Of a stretch of 6,645 bases of DNA, positions 1 to 5,452 are shown one piece after another. Under the pieces are notes generated by a model. That model saw only the letters and a list, made by a program, of their open reading frames with translations. It searched no databases and was not told the DNA's origin. How positions within the stretch are numbered: position 1 is the first letter of the stretch; each line of letters opens with the position of its first letter. This stretch comes from JAWOLE01 sp035263845 (GTDB lineage: Bacteria; Acidobacteriota; Thermoanaerobaculia; UBA5066; Gp7-AA6). The stretch covers positions 1-6,645 of the forward strand of contig DATFQY010000098.1 of the NCBI GenBank assembly GCA_035263845.1, in the 5' to 3' direction. The position numbers and the translations under genes were made by a program.

Positions 1-8
1 TCGGGACG

Positions 9-25
9 CCGGGATTCGAACCCCG
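9..25 (-). other. tRNA T-arm-like sequence (possible tRNA 3'-end remnant)
   Basis: Read on the minus strand, this gives a canonical T-loop, TTCGAAT, closed by G-C, with flanking stem strands CGGGG and CCCGG. Four of the five stem pairs form; the fourth from the loop is a G-G clash. Downstream on the same strand comes CGTCCCGA, which could be the 3' acceptor strand and discriminator base. I found no matching 5' acceptor strand (CGGGACG) or convincing anticodon arm in the following 100 bases, so no whole tRNA is present here. It may be a decayed tRNA 3' end, such as an integration-site scar, or a chance match. The window edge prevents checking for a CCA end or what lies to the left. Confidence 0.3.
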
Positions 26-40
26 CGGAAACCCGCACTT

Positions 41-50
41 TTCCTAGGAA
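41..50. repeat. 10-bp perfect palindrome TTCCTAGGAA
   Basis: This is a perfect dyad centred between positions 45 and 46, with an AGGAA half that could double as the ribosome-binding site of the doubtful ORF starting at 60. It lies about 15 bases from the T-arm-like sequence. A palindrome beside a tRNA 3' end can be part of an attachment-site core or a small operator. A 10-bp palindrome alone is weak evidence for either. Confidence 0.25.
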
Positions 51-59
51 TTCGGGAAC

Positions 60-281
60 GTGTCCGAAAACGCGTCCGATGGTGACACCGCAGCGACCTT
101 GAGAGAGTGGCTGATCCACCTGGAGAACGCCGGCCTGCTGAAACCCGGCGCGACCGTGCGGATATTGACGCACCGGAAGCTCAAGAGAATCTCCCTGCGG
201 CGCGCTAATCCTGCTTCGCCAGCCGTCTTTGCCCGTTTCGTGGAGTCGCCTGATTCGATCCGAGCCAGGTCAGCGGGATGA
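60..281 (+). CDS. doubtful small ORF, 73 aa, hypothetical
   Basis: An open frame starting at GTG (60) encodes 73 residues, with AGGAA at 46-50 giving a plausible ribosome-binding site nine bases upstream. The first 45 or so codons look protein-like, and residues 13-35 read as amphipathic helix, turn, helix (TLREWLIHLENAGL, then PGATVRIL). This loosely resembles the SAM-like core-binding segment of tyrosine recombinases, where a 'WL..L..AGL..aTvr' pattern is common. That resemblance is weak inference. The C-terminal third is Arg/Ser/Ala-rich and uninformative, and no catalytic recombinase residues could fit in this length. If real, it may be a fragment or a small unknown protein. It could equally be a chance frame in GC-rich DNA. 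Confidence 0.22.
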   Translation: MSENASDGDTAATLREWLIHLENAGLLKPGATVRILTHRKLKRISLRRANPASPAVFARFVESPDSIRARSAG

Positions 282-295
282 TCGCCAGGGCTCGC

Positions 296-363
296 CCGGA
301 CGGCGCGTCGAGCGACGGTCTGCCCGGAGCAGAAAAGACCGCAGGGAACCGGACGGCGCGTCG
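296..363. repeat. 15-bp direct repeat pair flanking a small hairpin
   Basis: The sequence CCGGACGGCGCGTCG occurs exactly at 296-310 and again at 349-363, start to start 53 bases. Between the copies lies an inverted repeat, TCTGC (319-323) and GCAGA (329-333), and an overlapping wider one, CGGTCT (316-321) and AGACCG (336-341). The pair lies in noncoding DNA just past the 3' end of the minus-strand regulator gene. No T-tract follows the hairpin in the minus direction, so it is not a standard intrinsic terminator. It could be a scar of an insertion or deletion, or a protein-binding site. Confidence 0.5.
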
Positions 364-381
364 GGGCTCATCCCGGACTTC

Positions 382-2283
382 CTATGAAGGGATGCCGACG
401 CGCCGCACGAGGCCGGCGAAGCGCGCGTCCAGCCGCAATGCGTCGAATCCAGGATCCACGTTCAGGAAGACGAGATAAAACCGCCGCTCGCGAAAGGCGC
501 GGTCCAGCCACGTGAAGGCGAGGTCCTTGTCGCCGAGGATTCCGTAGAAGACCGCGACGCCGTCCGGAGGCAGCGTGCCGGCTGCCCCGGCAGCGAGAAC
601 CTTCGGCGCGAAGGCGCGGGCTTCCTCGACCCGTCCCCTCGCGGCCGCGAGCCGCGCGTCCCAGGCGCGGACCTGCACGTCGTCCGGCCAGCCGTCCAGA
701 CGGCGGATCTCACCGGCAGCCTCGTCGTAGCGGCCTGCCAGGAGAAGCGCCTGAACGAGGTAGATCCGCAGCTTGGAGAAGCTCGGGTCGAGCGACATCA
801 CCTGCCGCAGCTCCGCGATCGCCTCCGGGTAGCGGCGCGCGTAGATGAGGATGTGCCCCACGTCCTCCCGGAGGACGAGCGAGAGCGGATCGATGTCGCG
901 CGCCCTCTGCATCTCCGCGACGGCCGCCTCGAATCGGCCCGCCGCGGCGAGCCAGTACGCGTACCACTGGTGCGCGGTGGCGTAGCCGGGATCGAGCTCG
1001 AGGGAGCGACGGAGCTCTCGTTCGCTGCCGGCGAAGTCCCAGTCCGAGAAGAACCGCGTGAATCCCAGCGACGCGTGAGCCTCCGCGAGATCGGGATCGA
1101 GGCCAAGCGCTTTCTCGGCGGCGGCCCTCGCCCTGGGAAAGCCGTCGGTCGAAGAGGGCCCGAGCAGGACGTAGGTGTCGGCGAGGCCCGACCATGCGAG
1201 CGCGTAGTTGGGGTCTTGCCGCACGGCCTCCTCGAGCTCTTGGACGGATCGTTCCAGGTCGCTGGCTCCCCGCCGGTTCCAGTAGATGCGTCCCCGAACA
1301 TAGGAGTCGTAAGCAGCCTGGTTCGCCGGCATCGGGCGGCCCTTTCGCCGGTTCAGAGGCAGCCCGATTTCCTGGCCGAGCGCGCCCACCAGCCGCTCGG
1401 AGATCGAGTCCTCGAGGTGGAAGGCTTCCGCGGCCGGCTCCTCGAACGAGTCTGACCACAACACCCGGCGGTCCCGGACCCGAACGAGCTCCACCGTCGC
1501 GCGGACGCGGCCGCCGGATCGCTGGAGCATTCCTTCGAGAACGCAATCGACTCCCAGGCGCGCGCCGACGGCGGCCGCCTCAGAGCCGGCCAGCATCGCC
1601 TGGCGGGACGAGGAGAGGGGGCGCACGAGCAGGCTCGGACGCCGCGAGAGGCGCGAGACCACGGCTTCCGCGATGCCCAGGCCCAGAAGCCCGTCGCCGG
1701 CCGCCTCGTCAAAGGGCTTCAGCGGCAGGACGGCAATCGACCGGACGCCCGCGGCAGGCGGCGCGGCCGGCTGCCGGCGCAGCCAGACCGACACGCCGGC
1801 GCCGAGGAGAACCGCGGCGGCGCCGGCAACGGCCAGCGCGGCGCGCCGGAGGCGGAAGGTCCGATTGGCGGGGCCTTGCGGCGATGGCTCGGATGAGCGG
1901 GTCGAAGTGGATCCAGGCTCCGCCGGCAGCTTCGTAACGAGTCCGATGAAACGGTACCCGCGCCGCGGCACCGTCTCGATGTAGCCGGGATCGGCCGGCC
2001 CGTTGGTCAGGGCACGGCGCAGCAGGAAGACGTTCTGAGACAGATTGCCCTCTTCGACGAAAAGGCCGGACCAGAGACCTTCGAGCAGCTCTTCCTTGGT
2101 GACGAGGCGGCCGGAGCGCTCCACGAGGAAGACGAGCATCTCGAAGGCGCGGTGCGGCAGCAACACCGGGCGGCCGTCCTGGGTCAGGCGCTGCTCGGCG
2201 GGCTCCAGGCGGAACGGACCGAACTCGTAGGCAACCGGCGATCGCGTCGGGCTGGACGACGAAGGCGTAATTGAGACAACCAT
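382..2283 (-). CDS. winged-helix transmembrane regulator with TolB-N-like and TPR domains (CadC-like)
   Basis: This 633-aa protein is probably a membrane-bound one-component transcription regulator. Residues about 19-114 form an OmpR/PhoB-type winged helix: the N-terminal beta strands (YEFGPFRL), the LTKEELL-like helix (VTKEELLEGLW, 61-71), the recognition helix (NLSQNVFLLRRAL, 80-92) and the wing hairpin ending YIETVPRRGYRFIG (101-114). A Pro/Ser-rich linker leads to one membrane segment (about 147-167) bounded by arginines. Residues about 180-300 begin SIAVLPLKPF and contain LGVDCVLEG and VLWSDSF, matching the TolB-N-like domain of this family. From about 324 to the end are several TPR units, such as ALAWSGLADTYVLLG, and the family's typical C-terminus (WLDRAF...DPGFDALRLDARF). 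No receiver domain is present, so phosphotransfer control is not expected. The frame stays open upstream to 2952, but AAGGA six bases before ATG 2283 and the start of homologous-looking sequence fix the start. It is divergent from the surface protein. Family assignment is firm; target and signal are unknown. Confidence 0.93.
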   Translation of the reverse strand: MVVSITPSSSSPTRSPVAYEFGPFRLEPAEQRLTQDGRPVLLPHRAFEMLVFLVERSGRLVTKEELLEGLWSGLFVEEGNLSQNVFLLRRALTNGPADPGYIETVPRRGYRFIGLVTKLPAEPGSTSTRSSEPSPQGPANRTFRLRRAALAVAGAAAVLLGAGVSVWLRRQPAAPPAAGVRSIAVLPLKPFDEAAGDGLLGLGIAEAVVSRLSRRPSLLVRPLSSSRQAMLAGSEAAAVGARLGVDCVLEGMLQRSGGRVRATVELVRVRDRRVLWSDSFEEPAAEAFHLEDSISERLVGALGQEIGLPLNRRKGRPMPANQAAYDSYVRGRIYWNRRGASDLERSVQELEEAVRQDPNYALAWSGLADTYVLLGPSSTDGFPRARAAAEKALGLDPDLAEAHASLGFTRFFSDWDFAGSERELRRSLELDPGYATAHQWYAYWLAAAGRFEAAVAEMQRARDIDPLSLVLREDVGHILIYARRYPEAIAELRQVMSLDPSFSKLRIYLVQALLLAGRYDEAAGEIRRLDGWPDDVQVRAWDARLAAARGRVEEARAFAPKVLAAGAAGTLPPDGVAVFYGILGDKDLAFTWLDRAFRERRFYLVFLNVDPGFDALRLDARFAGLVRRVGIPS

Positions 2284-2289
2284 GAGAAG

Positions 2290-2294
2290 TCCTT
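2290..2294 (-). promoter_or_regulatory. Shine-Dalgarno site of the winged-helix regulator
   Basis: On the minus strand AAGGA lies six bases before the ATG at 2283. This decides the start, because the same frame remains open for a further 223 codons into the divergent gene; that extension is Asp/Arg/Gly-rich without recognisable domains. Confidence 0.75.
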
Positions 2295-2423
2295 GAGGAA
2301 TTCTCCGAGGCCCCCGACGTATCTGCAAAGGCAGAACGGGCTGCGATTCTATCGCCTTCTTGGAGAGCGAGAGGGGGCGATTGAGCCGCTGGCCGGGCGG
2401 GGCCGCGCCGGGCGGAGACGAAG

Positions 2424-2430
2424 AAGGAGG
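2424..2430 (+). promoter_or_regulatory. strong Shine-Dalgarno site of the surface protein
   Basis: AAGGAGG lies six bases upstream of ATG 2437. It selects this start over the in-frame ATG at 2293, whose extra 48 residues are an Arg-rich stretch that would bury the signal peptide. Starting at 2437 puts the hydrophobic signal segment at the N-terminus as expected. Confidence 0.85.
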
Positions 2431-2436
2431 CAACGC

Positions 2437-5391
2437 ATGGAGGCATGGCGCTGCGTTCGGATCGGATTGGCTTTCGCGGTCGCGTCTCTCCTCCTGACAC
2501 GGCTTGCCGGCGGGTCCTGCCTGGCCAACTGCTATCTGGTCAACACGACGAGCGACACCTTGAATCCGAGCTGCGACGTCTCCGGGGTCGGAACCTGCAG
2601 CCTGCGCGATGCGCTCACGAAAGTCGCGTTGAGCAGCAACAACGTGATCCATTTCGCCATCGGAACCGGCCAGCAGACCATCATTCTCCTGAGCGACCTT
2701 CCGGACATCGTCGTGGGCGACGTGACGATCGACGGGACGACGCAGCCGGGATACGCGGGCGTGCCCCTGATCGAGATCAAGAGGGGAACCTCGGGAACGG
2801 CCAAGCACGGCCTCCGAACCCGGCAAATGAACGGCCGACTCATCGCAAAGGGGCTCGTGATCAACGGCTTCATCGGTGTGTGCTCGGCCGGCATAACCTG
2901 CGCCGCGATCATTCTCAGCGAGTCGTCCGACCTCGTTCGACCCGGCGGGCACACAATCAAGAACTGCTACATCGGTACGGACGTGACCGGCGCTATAGCC
3001 GACGGCAACCAGATAGGAATCGCGGACAACTCGGAGGGCGGCAACACCTTCGGCGGGACCACGGCGGCGGACCGCAACGTCATCTCGGGCAACCAGACGG
3101 GGATCACGATCGGCTTTACCGCCGGCGCCGGCTATTCCGTCCAGAGCATGATTCAGGGCAATTACTTCGGAACCAATGCGGCGGGCAACGCGCTCCTCTC
3201 CAACGTCTACGGGGTCTGGACGGGAGCGCCATTCCCCGGATTCACTCCGGGAATCCTGGTCGGAGGCAGCGCACCGGGTGCCGGAAACCTCTTCGCTACG
3301 ACGACCGGTAACGGGGTCGAGCTCGACCTGGGAACCAACGACGTCGTCCAGGGCAACACGTTCGGCCTCGACGCGACCGGCATGATTTCCCTGGGCATCA
3401 ATCAGGGGATCGTCCTGAGGGGCGAGGTCAACGCGACGATCGTCAACAACAAGATCGCCATCAATCCCAACGGCGGGTCGACCGGCATCTTCCTTTCATC
3501 CTTCGGACTCTCGTTCATTCCGACGACGGGCGCGGTCGTGCAGGGCAATTTCATTGGAACCGACGTAACCGGGAATCATGCGCTGCAAGGCGGGGGGCAA
3601 GGCATTCAGATCGAAATCAACGCTCGGAACAACCTGATCGGAGGAACGGGGCCGGGCCAGGGCAACGTCATCGGCGGGTTCCACGACGGCATCCTCATCA
3701 CCGGAGGCTTCGGTCAGAACCCCGGGAGTACCGGCAACGTCATCCAGGGCAACCGGATCGGAATCGGAATCGGCGGGGCGCCGATCCCCAACATCACTAA
3801 CGGCATCAACGTCAACTCGCCGGAGGGCAAGACGGTGATCGGCGGCGTCAATCCGGGTGAGGGGAACATCATCGCGTTCAACGGCACCAACATTCCAGCC
3901 TCGTCCGTTCCGGGGATTACAGTCCAGAGCGGGGAGGGCAACCGGATCAGCGGGAACTCGATTTACGGCAACACGGGCCTCGGCATCGACATCGGGCGCG
4001 ACGGCGTCACGGCGAACGACCCGTGCGACCCCGACATCGGGCCCAACAAGCGGCAGAACTTCCCGGTCCTCACGTCGGTGACGGGTGGCACGAGCACGCG
4101 CATTCAGGGAACCCTGAACAGCACGGCCAACACCCTGTACCGCCTGGAGTTCTTCGCGAGCAACGCCTGCGACCCGTTGGGCAACGGCCCGGGGCAGTCT
4201 TTCATCGGTTACCTCGACGTCACCACGGACGGCAACTGCAACGCGACCTTCGACGTGACTTACCTCTACGCGACGGTCGGCGGTCAACCGGTCACGGCCA
4301 CCGCGACCGACCCGTCGGGAAACACGTCCGAGTTCTCCGCCTGCCGCGGCAGCGTCCTGACGCAAGCGGCGGCGCTTCTCGTGGATCCGGCCGCCGACGG
4401 AGGCCTGTCTGACGGGAACGGCGTCCTGGAGCCCGGCGAGAGCGTCTTCGTCCGCCCGTCGTGGAAGAACGTGAGCAGCGACGGGATCAGCCTCACCGGA
4501 ACGGCGTCGAGCTTCACGGGCCCGGCCGGCCCGGTCTACACGTTGAAGGATTCGACGGCAGACTACGGTCTCGTCGCCAGCGGCGCGACGAGCAACTGCT
4601 CGAGCGCGACCGGAAACTGCTACGAGGTGGGCGTCTCGAACCCGCCCAACCGGCCGTCGACGCACTGGGACGCGATGCTGACGGAAACCCTTTCCACGGG
4701 CGAGCCGCCGAAGGTCCGGCTCCTGCACGTCGGCCTGAGCTTCACCGACGTGCTCAAGTCCCACACGTTCTACTCCTTCATCGAGCGGCTGCTCCACAGC
4801 GGGATCACGAGCGGATGTTCCCCGACGACCTTCTGTCCCGACGACTACGTCTTCCGCCTCCAGATGGCGATCTTCATCGCGCGAGCGCAGGCCGGCAGCG
4901 ACGCCGCCATCCCCGTCAGCGGCTCCGCGCAGGGGAACCCCTACAACTGCGTCGCCGGGGGGACCTCCCTGTTCACGGACATCGACCCCACCAACCCCTT
5001 CTGCCGCCACGTCCAATACATCTTCTCGACCGGCGTGACGAACGGCTGCGTCATGACGCCGCGCATGTTCTGTCCCAACGACAACGTCACTCGCGGCCAG
5101 ATGGCCCTCTTCATAGGCCGGGCGGTCGCCGGCAGCGACGCGGCGGTCCCGCTCGCCTATGCGGACCCGGTCACGGGAAAGAGCTACAGCTGCAACGGGG
5201 TGAGCCCGAATCTGCACTTCACCGACATCACGACGTCGGACATCTACTGCCGCCACACGCACTACCTCTGGGCGAAGGATGTCATCTCCGGTTTCCCCGA
5301 CGGGACCTACGGCCCGGAGCTTCCCGTGTCCCGCGGCGCCATGGCCAAGTTCCTCGTCAACGGTTTCGGATTCGCCCTCTACGGTCCGTGA
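2437..5391 (+). CDS. secreted right-handed beta-helix protein with CSLRDAL motif and C-terminal SLH repeats
   Basis: This 984-aa protein is very likely exported and surface-located. Residues 1-27 form a signal peptide: WRCVR, a hydrophobic core (about 9-20), then LAGGS. CSLRDAL at 54-60 is the hallmark of the CSLREA-type domain found at the start of such beta-helix proteins. Residues about 70-525 are Asn/Gly/Ile-rich right-handed beta-helix, with GN.IGTD.TG motifs at about 178, 243, 308, 372, 440 and a degenerate one at 508. Then comes the module DPDIGPNKRQNFPVL (531-545), an Ig-like beta domain ending near VTATATDPSGNTSEFSAC, and a further beta domain (about 645-755) containing GVLEPGESVFV. 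Three SLH-type repeats begin near 767, 845 and 927 (SFTDV, LFTDI, HFTDI), with conserved GIT.GC, FCP and QMA.FI.RA features in the first two. SLH repeats usually bind cell-wall polymer. No polysaccharide lyase or hydrolase catalytic motif is recognisable, so an enzymatic role is unproven; adhesion or surface display is as likely. It is divergent from the regulator and co-directional with the kinase, 61 bases before it. Confidence 0.92.
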   Translation: MEAWRCVRIGLAFAVASLLLTRLAGGSCLANCYLVNTTSDTLNPSCDVSGVGTCSLRDALTKVALSSNNVIHFAIGTGQQTIILLSDLPDIVVGDVTIDGTTQPGYAGVPLIEIKRGTSGTAKHGLRTRQMNGRLIAKGLVINGFIGVCSAGITCAAIILSESSDLVRPGGHTIKNCYIGTDVTGAIADGNQIGIADNSEGGNTFGGTTAADRNVISGNQTGITIGFTAGAGYSVQSMIQGNYFGTNAAGNALLSNVYGVWTGAPFPGFTPGILVGGSAPGAGNLFATTTGNGVELDLGTNDVVQGNTFGLDATGMISLGINQGIVLRGEVNATIVNNKIAINPNGGSTGIFLSSFGLSFIPTTGAVVQGNFIGTDVTGNHALQGGGQGIQIEINARNNLIGGTGPGQGNVIGGFHDGILITGGFGQNPGSTGNVIQGNRIGIGIGGAPIPNITNGINVNSPEGKTVIGGVNPGEGNIIAFNGTNIPASSVPGITVQSGEGNRISGNSIYGNTGLGIDIGRDGVTANDPCDPDIGPNKRQNFPVLTSVTGGTSTRIQGTLNSTANTLYRLEFFASNACDPLGNGPGQSFIGYLDVTTDGNCNATFDVTYLYATVGGQPVTATATDPSGNTSEFSACRGSVLTQAAALLVDPAADGGLSDGNGVLEPGESVFVRPSWKNVSSDGISLTGTASSFTGPAGPVYTLKDSTADYGLVASGATSNCSSATGNCYEVGVSNPPNRPSTHWDAMLTETLSTGEPPKVRLLHVGLSFTDVLKSHTFYSFIERLLHSGITSGCSPTTFCPDDYVFRLQMAIFIARAQAGSDAAIPVSGSAQGNPYNCVAGGTSLFTDIDPTNPFCRHVQYIFSTGVTNGCVMTPRMFCPNDNVTRGQMALFIGRAVAGSDAAVPLAYADPVTGKSYSCNGVSPNLHFTDITTSDIYCRHTHYLWAKDVISGFPDGTYGPELPVSRGAMAKFLVNGFGFALYGP
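2968..4020 (+). repeat. coding superrepeat: six units of about 65-68 residues in the beta-helix
   Basis: Within the surface protein, the motif aligned on GN(Y/F/R)(I/F)G(T/L)(D/N) starts at codons 178, 243, 308, 372, 440, and a degenerate copy (SIYGNTGLGID) at 508, that is at bases 2968, 3163, 3358, 3550, 3754 and 3958. The intervals are 65, 65, 64, 68 and 68 residues. A second motif, GG(T/S/V)..PG.GN(V/L/I)I-like, starts at residues 205, 275, 401 and 468 and is missing from the third unit. With about 22 residues per beta-helix coil, each unit would be three coils. The bases themselves are diverged, so this is an old protein-level repeat and not a recent DNA duplication. Confidence 0.75.
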
Positions 5392-5392
5392 A

Positions 5393-5410
5393 CCGTGGGC
5401 TCTCCCGCGG
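5393..5410 (+). terminator. GC-rich hairpin just after the surface-protein stop
   Basis: CCGTGGG (5393-5399) pairs with CCCGCGG (5404-5410) around a four-base CTCT loop, giving seven pairs including one G-U. It begins one base after the stop codon ends. A competing outer pairing, GGTCCG (5383-5388) with CGGACC (5408-5413), overlaps it and covers the last codons. No T-run follows, so it is not a textbook intrinsic terminator. It could weaken read-through into the kinase gene or protect the 3' end of the transcript. Confidence 0.4.
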
Positions 5411-5433
5411 ACCGGCCGTGTTGGCTCGAGGCG

Positions 5434-5439
5434 TATACT
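5434..5439 (+). promoter_or_regulatory. -10 promoter element of the kinase gene (near-leaderless transcript)
   Basis: TATACT matches the -10 consensus at five of six positions and stands out in this GC-rich sequence. It ends 13 bases before ATG 5453. Transcription starting about seven bases downstream would leave a leader of only some six bases. No Shine-Dalgarno sequence is visible before the ATG (TTCTGACCCTGCC), consistent with leaderless or near-leaderless translation. No good -35 box is present at 16-18 bases upstream (ACCGGC region). Confidence 0.55.
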
Positions 5440-5452
5440 TTCTGACCCTGCC

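Larger units (their letters stand above)
2284..2436. promoter_or_regulatory. divergent intergenic control region
   Basis: These 153 bases separate the start codons of the divergent regulator and surface-protein genes, so both promoters should lie here or overlap the gene starts. On the minus strand TAGAAT (2351-2346) is a five-of-six match to a -10 box, without a good -35; it would give the regulator a leader of about 55 nt. A dyad, TCTGC (2322-2326) and GCAGA (2331-2335), lies between that box and the regulator's ribosome-binding site. A direct repeat, GCCGGGCGG, occurs at 2392-2400 and 2407-2415, start to start 15 bases, just before the surface gene's ribosome-binding site. OmpR-type winged helices usually bind direct repeats, so the latter is a candidate operator; the composition is very GC-rich and this may be chance. 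No clear plus-strand promoter was seen. Confidence 0.5.

Noticed and set aside
1..75. Complete tRNA gene on the minus strand
   Set aside because: A T-loop is present, but the T-stem has a G-G mismatch and no matching 5' acceptor strand or anticodon arm could be found.
369..394. Inverted repeat CATCCC/GGGATG around the regulator stop codon as a terminator
   Set aside because: It has only six pairs, a 14-base loop, lies across the last codons and has no T-tract on the minus strand.
853..1937. Plus-strand open frames opposite the regulator (853-1455 and 1194-1937)
   Set aside because: They are Arg/Pro/Gly-rich shadow frames opposite a well-supported conserved gene, with no domain signal.
2500..2535. 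Lipoprotein signal (lipobox) in the surface protein
   Set aside because: Cysteines at residues 28 and 32 are preceded by GGS and LAN, which do not fit the usual lipobox (Leu at -3 with Gly/Ala/Ser at -1), so ordinary signal peptidase I cleavage is more likely.
2284..2952. N-terminal extension of the regulator frame (223 more codons on the minus strand)
   Set aside because: It overlaps the divergent gene's start and signal peptide, has no recognisable domain, and the internal ATG at 2283 has a good Shine-Dalgarno site right before the conserved winged helix.
2445..3311. 288-codon frame overlapping the surface-protein gene on the same strand
   Set aside because: It is out of frame with the signal peptide, CSLRDAL and beta-helix motifs, and its product is Arg/Gln/His-rich low-complexity sequence.
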